Shown here: in pieces, positions 27,901-36,706 of the stretch
Layout of the letters: every line of letters begins with the position of its first letter
Numbering within the stretch: position 1 is the first letter of the stretch
Assembly: GCA_050943135.1 (NCBI GenBank)
Contig: JBMNOP010000002.1
Span: forward strand, 211,919-275,918
DNA: 64,000 nt
Reading direction: 5' to 3'
Origin: RUG695 sp050943135
GTDB taxonomy: Bacteria; Planctomycetota; Planctomycetia; Pirellulales; Thermoguttaceae
The notes under the pieces: generated by a model
The model's input: only the letters and a program-made list of their open reading frames with translations
Databases searched by the model: none
Told to the model about the DNA's origin: nothing
Program-made: the position numbers and the translations under genes

Positions 27901-28475
27901 ACGTGATCGCCTCGGGTCGCGATGTCAATATCCTGGTTCTCGACACCGAAGTCTACTCGAACACCGGCGGTCAAGCCTCGAAGGCGACTCCGCTCGGCGC
28001 CGTGGCCAAGTTCGCGGCCGGCGGCAAACCGACGGGCAAGAAAGACCTCGGAATGATGGCTGTCTCTTACGGCACGGCATTTGTCGCCCAGATTGCAATC
28101 GGCGCCAATCCTCTGCACACGATCAAGACGCTGATCGCCGCCGAATCGTACCGGGGTCCGTCGTTGGTCATCGCTTACTCGCACTGCATCAACCACGGAA
28201 TTAACATGACAGCCGGTATGGAACTCCAGAAAGAAGCCGTCAAATGCGGTTACTGGCCGCTCTGGTCGTATGACCCGCGCCTTGAAAAGCCGTTCGTACT
28301 CGCAAGTAAGGCTCCCGAGGGACTTCTGAAAGATTTTGAAGCCAAGCAGAACCGGTTCAGGCAGCTCGATCGGATCGATCCCGAAGCCGCCGCCAAGTTT
28401 GGGGCGCAGGCACAGGACGACATCTACAAGCGTTACAACTACTACACCGAGCTTGCCAAGATCAAGTCCAACTGA
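24939..28475 (+). CDS. nifJ: Pyruvate:ferredoxin (flavodoxin) oxidoreductase
   Basis: 1178-aa single-chain enzyme that converts pyruvate and CoA to acetyl-CoA and CO2, reducing ferredoxin. Domains in order: N-terminal pyrimidine-binding part (AIYPITPSSTMGE near 30), the CoA/domain II region, the EKR linker, an inserted two-cluster ferredoxin domain (CIQCGQCSLVCPH and CTGCGTCVHVCPV), and the thiamine-diphosphate C-terminal domain (GACGGCGETPY, ATGCSSIYGG, GGDGWAYDIGYGG, NTGGQ). The GTG start has GAGAGGAG upstream. It is oxygen-sensitive in known organisms, so it suggests anaerobic or fermentative life. Monocistronic with its own terminator. Confidence 0.97.
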   Translation: MSEEKRFVMTDGNEATTMIAHLCNEVMAIYPITPSSTMGELADDWAAKGKKNIFGTIPHVVEMQSEAGAAGAVHGSLQAGALTCTFTASQGLLLMIPNMFKIAGEMTPTVFHVSARSVATHALSIFGDHSDVMAVRSCGWAMLCGGTIQETHDMALVAYASTHEAKIPFIHFFDGFRTSHEINKLEKIPEETVRQMFDIEKVKRFRENALSPNRPVIRGTAQNPDVFFQARETCNTAYAKVPQIVQEEMDKFAKLTGRQYHLFDYYGDPNAESVIVIMASGSGIVEEYLDFVGNDKGVGMVNVRLYRPFDVDAFLAAMPKSVKKIAVLDRTKEPGGLGEPLYLDVVTAMAQGWKGTMPTIVGGRYGLSSKDFTPAMVKGVYDELAKDQPMSDFVVGIEDDVTNKSIKYDANFSTEKDDVRRCMFYGLGSDGTVGANKETSKIVGEYTPNYCQGYFEYDSKKSGSVTISHLRLSPRPIKGSYLIHQANFVACHQFVFTERVDLLANIVEGGTFLLNAPYAADEVWDYLPIELQQEIISKKLKFYVIDAVKVAKAAGMGGRINTVMQTCFFKLAEFMEPDEAIQRIKDGIKKAYGSKGEEIVQKNYAAVDSALPALQEVKVPSEVTSKFHRIDGIDPSAPEFVKKTLAEIMASRGNQLPVSAFNDAKDGTFPTGTTRYEKRSVAIDIPIWDKDICIQCGQCSLVCPHAAIRLKIYDTDAIKDAPATFKSAEAKAEFKGQFATIQVAPEDCTGCGTCVHVCPVKSKTEEGKKAINLQDKIANLQAEKANWEYFLSIPDYDRTEVKAGTIKGSQLLLPLFEFSGACGGCGETPYIKLITQLFGDRMMIANATGCSSIYGGNLPSTPYTSNAEGYGPCWSNSLFEDAAEFGMGMRLGVDQQQAFAREILEGAKDKLGAALVENILNNKQETEEEIAQQRKWVAEVKAMAEGCDCGCEKSKLLAASAEYMIRRSNWIIGGDGWAYDIGYGGLDHVIASGRDVNILVLDTEVYSNTGGQASKATPLGAVAKFAAGGKPTGKKDLGMMAVSYGTAFVAQIAIGANPLHTIKTLIAAESYRGPSLVIAYSHCINHGINMTAGMELQKEAVKCGYWPLWSYDPRLEKPFVLASKAPEGLLKDFEAKQNRFRQLDRIDPEAAAKFGAQAQDDIYKRYNYYTELAKIKSN

Positions 28476-28507
28476 TTACCGCGAAAACCATCTTCCCCCT
28501 CCATTTT

Positions 28508-28543
28508 GCGGGTCAACACATTGGATGTTGACCCGCTTTTTTG
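28508..28543 (+). terminator. Strong intrinsic terminator after nifJ
   Basis: GCGGGTCAACA (28508-28518) pairs perfectly with TGTTGACCCGC (28526-28536) over a 7-base loop and is followed by six T residues (28537-28542). It starts 33 bases after the nifJ stop. Confidence 0.92.
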
Positions 28544-28549
28544 TATAAT
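28521..28549 (+). promoter_or_regulatory. Promoter of the CPBP protease, overlapping the nifJ terminator
   Basis: TTGGAT (28521-28526) lies in the terminator loop, 17 bases later stands a perfect TATAAT (28544-28549) next to the T-run. The leader to the start at 28623 is about 65 bases. Confidence 0.6.
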
Positions 28550-28622
28550 GGGAACACCAGCGGTTTCACTTTCGTAAAATGAAGGAGATCTATCAAAGAA
28601 CTTCGGGATAGGATATCAGCTT

Positions 28623-29438
28623 ATGACAACACCTTCATCGGAAAAAGTTTTCGGGCCGGTCGACTTTTTGCGTCTTTTCGAAAAGGGCCGAAGAAAAGAG
28701 ATTGTCATTCTCCTTTATGCCGCGCTGGCACTGACGATTTGGAAATATTTGCCCTCTCACCCGCTACCTGCGGGAACCTCGGGGGGTTCGTGGCAAATGA
28801 CGATCCCTGCCTATACCGAAGCGATTGCAAGGGGAACCGAACTTCTGAAAGAGGAAAAACCCCTTCCCCTCTCCCTCTTCTTGACGGGGGAAATCAAATG
28901 TTTCGCCGCACTGATCCTGATGGGACTGATTCCGATCGGCATCGTAAAATGGGGGTTTCGCGAAAATCTTTCCGACTATGGGCTGAAGTTCGGAAATCGA
29001 TACACGATCCAGTCGATCCTGATTTTTACCCCGGTGATGATCTTTCTGGCCTTGGGAACCGCTCCCGAGAAATACGAACCGGTTTATCCGTTTAACCCCT
29101 TTGCACTCCATGTGTCGGGGGGTCTGTTTCGGTTACACCTTATTCTGTACGCCGTCTGTTACTATTTCGGATGGGAATTTATGTTCCGCGGTTTCCTCCT
29201 GAAAGGACTCGCCCCGCGATGTGGTCTCGGTATCGCGATCTTTGTGCAGACAATGGCTGCCACAATGGTCCATTACGGTCACCCGCTCACCGAAACGCTC
29301 GGTTGCCTCGGCGGCTCGATTTTCTGGGGATGTGTCGCGCTAAGAACCCAATCGATTCTTTCGGGCTGGGTACAACACGCAACACTCGGTCTTACGCTCG
29401 ATATCATGCTTATGCTTCGTTTTACGGGGATGGGCTAA
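28623..29438 (+). CDS. CPBP family intramembrane metalloprotease (CAAX/Rce1-like)
   Basis: 271 aa with about seven hydrophobic segments. Motif 1 is WEFMFRGFLL (Glu and Arg conserved; the family usually has EExxxR, here the first Glu is replaced by Trp), motif 2 MVHYGHPLTE with His, and a final His in GWVQHATLG. In bacteria such proteases process or protect against peptides; the target here is unknown. It stands alone between nifJ and a convergent M16-like gene. Confidence 0.8.
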   Translation: MTTPSSEKVFGPVDFLRLFEKGRRKEIVILLYAALALTIWKYLPSHPLPAGTSGGSWQMTIPAYTEAIARGTELLKEEKPLPLSLFLTGEIKCFAALILMGLIPIGIVKWGFRENLSDYGLKFGNRYTIQSILIFTPVMIFLALGTAPEKYEPVYPFNPFALHVSGGLFRLHLILYAVCYYFGWEFMFRGFLLKGLAPRCGLGIAIFVQTMAATMVHYGHPLTETLGCLGGSIFWGCVALRTQSILSGWVQHATLGLTLDIMLMLRFTGMG

Positions 29439-29535
29439 AAGAAATTCCGACGGGATCCCCGCCACCACGTATAGGCCCGGCAGGAATGAGGTTCGCGGAC
29501 GAAAGAAAAGACGGTTCCGTAAGAACGTCGAGCGT

Positions 29536-30786
29536 TCAACCGAGGAGGTCCGAATCAATGTCGAGTTCGCTCGGACCGAGTGTGACCATACGTAGCGGAC
29601 CGATCGGGTACTCGGCGATCTTTTCGTTCACCTCATCGAGAGAAAGGGAGTCGAACCGATCAAGAATCTCTTGGAGCGAACGAACACGTCCGAAAATATT
29701 ATAATCGGCTGCCATCCGTCCGGCATGGACCCCCGTCGATTCCTGAGCCATGACCAGGGAGGATTTAAGCCGAATTTTGCATCGGTCAAGTTCGGTTTGT
29801 GTGATTCCGTGTCGGGTAAGACGCCTGAGTTCGGCAAGGATCACGTCGAGGGCCTCCTGTGCGGTCTCAAGGCCGGAACCGCAGTAGCAAAGGACGTTGC
29901 TGTTTCGCTCCTGGCTGTTATACGAGGCCCCGACGGTATAGCAAAGACCTCTCTTTTCACGTACCGCGTCGAAAAGGCGGCAACTCATCCCGCTGCCCAA
30001 GACCCCGACCGCGCAACGAAGCGGGAGATAATCTTCATGGTCAACCCTTAATGCGGGCCAGATAAGCCCGATATGGGTTTGAGCCGAATCGAACGGGATG
30101 TGTCGTTTCAGGAGAGTTGGTTTTTCCCCGTCGGGGATAATCCGTCTCTGCCCCTTCCAGTCGCCGAAAAGTCGTTCGACCGTCTTGGTAACCGCGTCGT
30201 GATCGATCTTCCCGGCAATACTCAAGATGGCGCCGTTAGGGGAATACCACGCCTTATACGTCTCGACAATATCGCCGAGCGTAATCGCCGCGAGTCCTTC
30301 GGCCGTGCCAAACGAAGGGCGCCCCCAGGGGGCGGGGAAAAAGATTTCTCCGAGGCGGTAAAGGAGAAGTCGAGAGGGTTCGTCTTCGAGACCGGCCAGT
30401 TCCTGAGCGAGAACCTGGCGCGCCGACTCCAGCTCCTCTTCGGGAAACCAGGGTCGACGTAAAATATCGGCGGTCAGTTCCAGCGCATCAACGAGCTTGT
30501 CGGCCACCAGCGAACCGCTGAAAGACGTAAAGGTCGTATACACCGATTCCGAGGAATCGACGCCCAGATTTTCAAAGGCGTAGACGAGTTCACGGTTATC
30601 GTAACGGCCCGCGCCGCGAACAATCATTTCCGCAATGATCCCGGCAAGTCCCTGACGGTCGTCCGGATCGTCGACAGTGCCAAACGGAACCCGGAACACA
30701 TACGAATCGGCTTCGCTTTCGGGGATATGTTCGGTAAGCAGAACAAGTCCGTTATCGAAGATGTGCGTCCGTTGGTCTTCATTCAT
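29536..30786 (-). CDS. M16 family protein lacking the zinc motif (inactive partner)
   Basis: 416 aa. The fold-defining pattern of M16 is clear (DNGLVLLTEHIPESEADSYV at the start, second-half region with GVHAGRMAADYNIFGR). At the position of HxxEH the sequence is LAGIIAEMIVRG, so the zinc ligands are missing. Known M16B systems often pair an active chain with such a degenerate chain. The likely partner is the HFLEH protein at 22025-23257, although it is not adjacent. The start overlaps the stop of the GNAT gene by four bases. Confidence 0.85.
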   Translation of the reverse strand: MNEDQRTHIFDNGLVLLTEHIPESEADSYVFRVPFGTVDDPDDRQGLAGIIAEMIVRGAGRYDNRELVYAFENLGVDSSESVYTTFTSFSGSLVADKLVDALELTADILRRPWFPEEELESARQVLAQELAGLEDEPSRLLLYRLGEIFFPAPWGRPSFGTAEGLAAITLGDIVETYKAWYSPNGAILSIAGKIDHDAVTKTVERLFGDWKGQRRIIPDGEKPTLLKRHIPFDSAQTHIGLIWPALRVDHEDYLPLRCAVGVLGSGMSCRLFDAVREKRGLCYTVGASYNSQERNSNVLCYCGSGLETAQEALDVILAELRRLTRHGITQTELDRCKIRLKSSLVMAQESTGVHAGRMAADYNIFGRVRSLQEILDRFDSLSLDEVNEKIAEYPIGPLRMVTLGPSELDIDSDLLG

Positions 30787-31439
30787 GAAATGTATACTTC
30801 TTTGTAAAGAGTCTGATAGAGGTGGAACCCGATCGTCTCGTATAGATGCAGCGCCGGGGCGTTGCCGCTGGTCGCCTCCAGGGTCGCCCTACGAATCCCG
30901 GCATCGTGAGCCCCCTTGAGTGCCTTCATCAAAAGCGCCCGGCCGAGCCCACGTCCGCGAAACTCGGGACAGACCGCCACATTCTGAATTCCGGCAACGT
31001 TTTGGGCGGTACGAATCCCCTGAATCGTGGCAACGTACTCGAGCATTTCGGTCTCCGGCTTTCGCGACCGCAAACGGTACTCATTTTGCCCGTCCACCAG
31101 CATCGGTAGGGTACACCCATCACAACGGCAGGCGATAAGCCATGTTGCCTGGGGAATGAATCCGCTGTGCGCGGCAATCGACCTCATCAACGCGATACAT
31201 GCCGACTCGGAACGAAAGGTTGGAAAGACATCGGCGTCGAGGGAGTCACGAAAGGCAAGGTAGTTCACCACCCCGTGGGTATCGGCCAAACAGGGATGCC
31301 AAGGAACCCAAACGAATCCTTTCGGAAGCGGTACAAGATCGGCGAACATCCCGGGGTGTTCGCACAGCTCAATCGACATTCGTAACCACTTGACATAGCG
31401 GACCGTCGGGAATCGGAAGGAATCTCCGTTTTTCTTCAT
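30783..31439 (-). CDS. GNAT family N-acetyltransferase
   Basis: 218 aa from ATG 31439; the frame is open to 31517 but no better start or ribosome site is seen, so the start is uncertain. The acetyl-CoA binding motif is VAVCPEFRGRGLGRALL near the C-terminus, with NAPALHLYETIGF (motif B) after it. The N-terminal 100 residues are an extra domain typical of planctomycete GNAT proteins (KGFVWVPWHPCL). The acceptor is unknown. Translation of the following M16-like gene is coupled through a four-base overlap. Confidence 0.85.
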   Translation of the reverse strand: MKKNGDSFRFPTVRYVKWLRMSIELCEHPGMFADLVPLPKGFVWVPWHPCLADTHGVVNYLAFRDSLDADVFPTFRSESACIALMRSIAAHSGFIPQATWLIACRCDGCTLPMLVDGQNEYRLRSRKPETEMLEYVATIQGIRTAQNVAGIQNVAVCPEFRGRGLGRALLMKALKGAHDAGIRRATLEATSGNAPALHLYETIGFHLYQTLYKEVYIS

Positions 31440-31592
31440 TGCACGAAGGGTCTCAGCGGTGGAGTCTTCACAGGAATCAGGCGCGCCGAATTCGCTCCGT
31501 TGGGAGACCGACCGCAACCGGAATCCGAGATGTGCATTCCCCGCGCAAAAGGGGGAATTTACAGGCGTATTGTACCCGTTTCACCAGGAATC

Positions 31593-32402
31593 TCAAGTGG
31601 ATTGGAGTTCCCGCCAACTTCTCTGCGCAAAGAGGCCGAAAAATATCGCCATAAAAATGTTTCCTTCCACGACGCAATAAAGCCCCAGCGCAACAGCGCA
31701 GGCGAACGAGAGCCAAACGGCGATTCTCTCGCCACGACTTGAAAAGAGGCCGCCGAGAAAAGAACGGGCGATATGCCCCCCGTCCAAAGGATCGATCGGA
31801 AGGAGGTTGAGTACCCCCCAAAAGAGTCCCATCCAGAGGAAGCTGTTGATGAAGATTTCGAGTGTGACCATCGCAAGGTAATGCCCCATCGACATACCCG
31901 GAGAGAGCGAATTGATGATGTCGACACTGACCGAGGGAATAGGAATCGGGCCAAACGAGGTTCCCCCCCATTTTACCGGAACGCCCGAAAGCGCGAAAAT
32001 CCCGGCAGTCAGAAGCACGACGGCGATTCCGAGCCCCGGTCCGGCAAACGACGTCAAGATACGTCCGCGAGCGGCAGGAACCCGTGAATAGTAGGGTTGC
32101 CAAAGCGTGACCCCGCCAAAACCGTACAAAATGATTCGGGGACGCGCACCGTAAAGAAGACGGATTGTCAGGGCGTGCCCCATTTCGTGGATAAGAAAAT
32201 TCAGTAGCCATGCGGCTACCCACGCCAAAAGTCCCAAAAAAAGGATTCGCGAATCCGGGATCTGATTTCCCATCCTGAAGAAGGGGGAGAGCAGAATCGC
32301 TACCAGCCAGAAGATGGGACGGATCTGTATCGGAACTCCCCAAAGGCGAAAAGAGAGTACTCCACGGGAACCGAAACCGAAATCATCGGGATTGTCAAAC
32401 AT
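31593..32402 (-). CDS. M50 family (site-2-protease-like) intramembrane metalloprotease
   Basis: 269 aa, six or so membrane segments. The zinc-binding helix carries HEMGH (HExxH), and the second conserved segment is NLLPIDPLDGGH, supplying the third Asp ligand. No PDZ or CBS domain is attached. Such minimal M50 proteases cleave membrane-bound regulators or other membrane proteins. It lies upstream of the GNAT and M16-like genes with a 153-base gap. Confidence 0.9.
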   Translation of the reverse strand: MFDNPDDFGFGSRGVLSFRLWGVPIQIRPIFWLVAILLSPFFRMGNQIPDSRILFLGLLAWVAAWLLNFLIHEMGHALTIRLLYGARPRIILYGFGGVTLWQPYYSRVPAARGRILTSFAGPGLGIAVVLLTAGIFALSGVPVKWGGTSFGPIPIPSVSVDIINSLSPGMSMGHYLAMVTLEIFINSFLWMGLFWGVLNLLPIDPLDGGHIARSFLGGLFSSRGERIAVWLSFACAVALGLYCVVEGNIFMAIFFGLFAQRSWRELQST

Positions 32403-32780
32403 CGATCACTTTCTTCAAGATCGTTCGGATTTGTGATGATCACATGGAAAATGCAGAACTCCGAAAAACTCTCTTTTTACGACTTACCGGGGAATCGGAA
32501 AGGAAGTCGTCTCCTTCTTGGTCGGAACCATCGAAGCGGCGTGAGAACAAAGGAACCGATTCCTCGCGTAAAGAAATCGGTACTTTACGTTAGCGGGCCT
32601 CGACCTCCTTTCTCTTCTCTTCGCTTTTGCGATCGCCTTTTTTCCCGCGAGTACTCCACGCGCGGGAAAGAGTAAAGCCTCTCCCGCCTACGAATCGTGT
32701 GGTGAAAGGTTGACGGAATCGCAAGACCGAAGACTCATAAAAAGGAATCGCCTGACGCGGCAACGGACCGAAGCGATGAT
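32403..32780. other. Intergenic region with a 9-bp GC-rich hairpin
   Basis: No gene is supported. TTTCCCGCG (32641-32649) pairs with CGCGGGAAA (32661-32669) across an 11-base loop. It lies downstream of the PolX-like gene (minus strand, stop at 32781) and upstream of the M50 gene; no clear T-run follows, so its role is open. Confidence 0.5.
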
Positions 32781-34991
32781 TTACGATGCGGGCTTTTGCG
32801 GTTCCGGTTTCGGGCGGGGACATCTGGCCATCAGTTCGGCGAGCGGAAGCGTGTTAATGATATCGTCTTTGGTCAACCCCGCCTTCCGGGCAATTTGTAT
32901 ACCGTAACGGAGATAGTCCATTTCGGAAGGGGCGTGGGAGTCGGTCGAAATGACAATCTTTACGCCGTGCTCTTTCGCTCGGCGGCAGAGTCGCCAATCG
33001 GGATCGAGGCGATGGAGCCGACTGTTCATTTCGAGACACTTGTTATTCTTTTTCGCCAGGTCGAGCACGTAGTCAAAATCCATGTTGATTCGAAATTCGG
33101 ACTGCCACTCTTTCCCGGTCGGATGCGAAATCGCACTGACATACGGACATCTCATCGCGGCGGCAATGCGACGATGAATTTTTTCGCGCGGCTGACTCCG
33201 ATGGTAGTGCAGCGAGGCCATCACCCAATCGGCCTGAGCAAGGATTTCGTTACCAAAATCAAGATCCCCGTTTTCCAGGATATCCACTTCCACCCCTTTG
33301 AGGATGGTCAACGGAATATTCATCTCGCGGATTTGTCGATTGATCGCGTCGACGGTGCGCCAATACTCAAGAACCCGGTGCTCGCTCATCCCGTTGGCAA
33401 CGGCCACCCGCTTGGAATGATCGGTAACGGCAATATACTCCAATCCGTTTGCGAGGGCTTTGTCGGCCATTTGCTCAATCGTACCCGAGCCGTCGGAAAA
33501 GGTGGTATGCAAATGCAAGTCGCCCCGTATCTGTTCGCGCCGAATCAAGAGGCTCGGTGCGCCGGGTGGCATATGAAACTCAAAGAGCCCGTCCCGAATT
33601 TCCGCGGGTAGGTACGGCAGAGCTAAATTCTCGTAAAGATCCCCTTCCTTCAAAAGAGAAACCTCTTTCTTGCCACGATAAAGTCCGGTTTCGTCGAGAA
33701 AGAGTTCGGCGGCCGCAGCACGTCGGGTCAGCTCGGTCCAATGCGATTCGGCGCAGGAACGGCGAACGAGCGAGGCAGGAAACGAGTGGGGCGCGCAGAG
33801 ATAAAACCGCACCTCGGCTCCGGGAAAATCATATTTTTCGGCAATAACAAGTTTTTTTTGGTCAATGACCGCCTTGATGAAATTGCCCCGCCGACTTTGG
33901 ACCCGCAAGAAGGAAAATTCGGCAATACGATTGGCAAGCTCTTCGGGTGCCCGTGTTGCCAGAAGAAATTCTAAGGAACCGACGGCCTCGTCCAGACGCC
34001 GAAACTCCCCGACGGCTTCCATCCCCTCTAAAAGCCGTGGTGCCGACGCATCGGCAGGAATCTCGCCAAACCGATTACGATCAAGCGGCATGCGACCGGG
34101 CGGACCGGAGTAACGATCACCGAACTTGGATTTGCGCGATTTCGTCAGCGCATCGCGAATTCTCTCGATCCAGGATCGGCGAAGCCGAACATTCGCGACC
34201 GGTCGGATCGGCGCCCCCCAACGATCAGGTTCAAGGGGAAAAGGATCGCGCCCTTCCGGGTGTTGTTCGCGGTGACCGAAATGCTCGGCACCCCTTCTGC
34301 CGTAAGTTCCTTCGGCCCGGGATGCGCGTTGAAACTCTTCCCAAGGCGAAAGAAGGGGTGCGTCGAGGGTCTGTTCGGTCAGCGGACTCAACTGTTCGAG
34401 GATATAGTCAACCACATATTCGGCTATCGCCCACTGCATCGGAGGGAACGGATCGCTGAAATTGTCGGAAGAATGCCAACGACCGAGCGACCATTTCTTT
34501 TCGAGTTCGGCGTCGAACCCGTCGAGCTTCCGAATCATGTGCTGTCGGCAGTTTCGGATCAAATCCTCGGTACGATGAATCCCGAGCAGATCACGCAGCA
34601 CGGCTGCCCGCGCAGCTCCCATGTCGGGGAGTTGTATCAGGGCGACGGTATCGGGTGTCACCTCTTTTTCCAGCGCTGCGATCAGCGGGGAACGGGACCG
34701 GTACTCCAAGCCGGTTTGTCGCGCATAGGTTTCGTCGGCAGGCTCGACCGATTCGATCATCAGTCCGCGCAACACATCGAGCTGTTCATCCCGCACTTTC
34801 GGGAAAAAAAGGACGCGGATCTTATGAAGTTCACGATGCGAGCTGAAAAGGGAAAGCGGAAAATCGAAAAGTTCGACCGCCCGGGACATTTCGGAAAACC
34901 GGCGTACCGGGAAAGAAGGCCCTTCCAGGTATTCCAAAAGGGACGCGATATATTCAAGTTGCCGCGAAATCTGCGCGTTCGTCAAAGTCAT
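32781..34991 (-). CDS. PolX-like protein: HhH region, degenerate polymerase site, intact PHP domain
   Basis: 736 aa from ATG 34991, where family members begin (ISRQLEYIASLLEYLEG); GGAG is close before it. N-terminal helix-hairpin-helix parts as in PolX (DMGAARAAVLRDLLGI). The palm-like segment reads GSLEFLLAT (338-346) where active PolX has GDxDxLV, so both metal-binding Asp are missing. A long Pro/Arg-rich stretch (about 220-320) separates HhH from palm. The C-terminal PHP phosphoesterase domain is complete: DLHLHTTFSDG (491-501), then VTDHSK, SHPTG and STDSHA. I infer a nuclease/phosphatase without polymerase activity. Confidence 0.8.
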   Translation of the reverse strand: MTLTNAQISRQLEYIASLLEYLEGPSFPVRRFSEMSRAVELFDFPLSLFSSHRELHKIRVLFFPKVRDEQLDVLRGLMIESVEPADETYARQTGLEYRSRSPLIAALEKEVTPDTVALIQLPDMGAARAAVLRDLLGIHRTEDLIRNCRQHMIRKLDGFDAELEKKWSLGRWHSSDNFSDPFPPMQWAIAEYVVDYILEQLSPLTEQTLDAPLLSPWEEFQRASRAEGTYGRRGAEHFGHREQHPEGRDPFPLEPDRWGAPIRPVANVRLRRSWIERIRDALTKSRKSKFGDRYSGPPGRMPLDRNRFGEIPADASAPRLLEGMEAVGEFRRLDEAVGSLEFLLATRAPEELANRIAEFSFLRVQSRRGNFIKAVIDQKKLVIAEKYDFPGAEVRFYLCAPHSFPASLVRRSCAESHWTELTRRAAAAELFLDETGLYRGKKEVSLLKEGDLYENLALPYLPAEIRDGLFEFHMPPGAPSLLIRREQIRGDLHLHTTFSDGSGTIEQMADKALANGLEYIAVTDHSKRVAVANGMSEHRVLEYWRTVDAINRQIREMNIPLTILKGVEVDILENGDLDFGNEILAQADWVMASLHYHRSQPREKIHRRIAAAMRCPYVSAISHPTGKEWQSEFRINMDFDYVLDLAKKNNKCLEMNSRLHRLDPDWRLCRRAKEHGVKIVISTDSHAPSEMDYLRYGIQIARKAGLTKDDIINTLPLAELMARCPRPKPEPQKPAS

Positions 34992-35099
34992 CCACTCCGG
35001 GAGATCGCCCGCGTTTTCTCGGAAAGAGCCCGCCCCGTACCCAAACGGGCGCAAGGCGGTAAGAGGACCGACGCGTGCGTGGAATCGTTCCAGGGAAAA

Positions 35100-36668
35100 T
35101 CAGTGCTTAAAATGACGTCTTCCCGTAAAGACCATCGGAAGACCAAACTTGTTACATGCCTCGATGACGATATCGTCACGCTTCGAACCGCCGGGCTGAA
35201 TGAACGCGGTCACTCCGGCGTTGGCACCGGCTTCGAGTCCGTCCGGGAAAGGGAAGAAGGCATCGGAAGCCAGAACCGATCCGGTGATCCGATTGCCTGC
35301 TTTCTTCACGGCGATCTCGACCGAGTCGACACGACTCATCTGGCCGGCACCGGCCCCCAGGAGCATCCCGTCTCTACAGATCGTGATCGCGTTCGATTTT
35401 ACATAACGAACCACCGCCCAAGCAAAGCGCAAATCAACCATCTGTTTCTCGGTCGGCTTGGCTTCGGTCACAACCGTCCATTCCGATTCGTCGTCGGGCT
35501 TGTTGTCGGTCTCTTGCAAGAGCGCGCCCCCTTCGAGGGGACGGAGAAGCCAGTCCGAGGGAGACTCGTCCAGGAAACCGGTTGCCAAGAGTCGGACGTT
35601 CGCCTTCCACTTCGGTTTGGTGGTCAGGATCTTCAATGCACGCGGCTCGAAATCGGGTGCGACAATCGCTTCCAAGAAGAAACCGGGCGTACTCAGGTAC
35701 TCGGCGCAGGCAGCATCGACACTGCGGTTAAAACCGAGGATGCCGCCGAATGCCGACATTGGGTCACCCGCCATCGCTTTACGCAAAGCTTCGTCGAGGT
35801 CGCCGCCGATCGCCACGCCGCAGGGATTGTTGTGTTTCAGAACGGCAGCGGCGGGTTCTTGGAACGAACGGACGATCTCGAAAGCGGCGTCGAGATCAAG
35901 AAGATTGTTATACGAAAGTTCTTTGCCGTTCAGTTGGCGAGCCGTTACCACGCTGGCCGATTTCGATTTACCGTCGACATAGAGCGCTGCGCGCTGGTGC
36001 GGATTTTCGCCGTAACGAAGAACCGTCTTGCGGGTAAATGAATTGGTGAGACGCTCGGGGAACTCGGGGCTTTCGCTACGTCCGATGAAGTACTGCGAAA
36101 TTGCCGTGTCGTAGGCGGCTGTCATCGAAAAGGCATCTTTGGCCAGACAACGACGGAGTGCCAATGTCGTGCAGCCGTTCTTCTCAACCTGTTCGAGAAC
36201 CTCGGCGTATTGACCCGGATTGGTCGCGACGGTGCAGAATTTATGGTTCTTGGCGGCGGCACGAACCATCGCCGGTCCGCCGATATCGATGTTTTCGATC
36301 GCTTCTTCGTCGGTGACCCCCTCCCTGGCCACCGTCATTTCAAACGGGTAGAGGTTGACAACGATGAGTTCGAACGGTTCGATCCCGAACTCTTTGGTGG
36401 AAGCCATGTCTTCGTCATTGTCGCGACGGCAGAGGATTCCTCCGTAAACCTTCGGATGGAGTGTTTTAAGACGGCCCGACATCATCTCGGGAAACCCGGT
36501 GTAGTCGGTAATATCTTTGACCGGAATATCGTTCGATTCAAGGTGCTTCTTGGTTCCCCCGGTACTGAACAATTCCACGCCGGCCGAAACCAGTCCTTTG
36601 GCAAAATCGGCGATCCCCATTTTCTCGCTGACACTCAAAAGCGCACGTTTGATTTTCGGTGAATCCAC
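35100..36668 (-). CDS. purH: Bifunctional AICAR transformylase / IMP cyclohydrolase
   Basis: 522 aa; the last two steps of IMP synthesis. N-terminal cyclohydrolase/MGS-like domain (RALLSVSEKMGI, STGGT, PEMMSGRLKTLHPKVYGG) and C-terminal formyltransferase domain (RYGENPHQRAALY, KHNNPCG, SDAFFPFPDGL, QPGGSKRD). The start is GTG 36668, preceded by AGGAGGAG; reading further upstream would overlap the neighbouring gene. Alongside are the zinc-ribbon membrane gene upstream (39 bases) and the PolX-like gene downstream (108 bases), probably one transcript. Confidence 0.97.
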   Translation of the reverse strand: MDSPKIKRALLSVSEKMGIADFAKGLVSAGVELFSTGGTKKHLESNDIPVKDITDYTGFPEMMSGRLKTLHPKVYGGILCRRDNDEDMASTKEFGIEPFELIVVNLYPFEMTVAREGVTDEEAIENIDIGGPAMVRAAAKNHKFCTVATNPGQYAEVLEQVEKNGCTTLALRRCLAKDAFSMTAAYDTAISQYFIGRSESPEFPERLTNSFTRKTVLRYGENPHQRAALYVDGKSKSASVVTARQLNGKELSYNNLLDLDAAFEIVRSFQEPAAAVLKHNNPCGVAIGGDLDEALRKAMAGDPMSAFGGILGFNRSVDAACAEYLSTPGFFLEAIVAPDFEPRALKILTTKPKWKANVRLLATGFLDESPSDWLLRPLEGGALLQETDNKPDDESEWTVVTEAKPTEKQMVDLRFAWAVVRYVKSNAITICRDGMLLGAGAGQMSRVDSVEIAVKKAGNRITGSVLASDAFFPFPDGLEAGANAGVTAFIQPGGSKRDDIVIEACNKFGLPMVFTGRRHFKH

Positions 36669-36706
36669 TGCTGAAGCTCCTCCTCTTCCTATTGCTGAAC
36701 CGAGGT

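Noticed and set aside
34260..36041. 593-codon plus-strand frame across PolX-like and purH
   Set aside because: Antisense to two well-supported genes, no family features.
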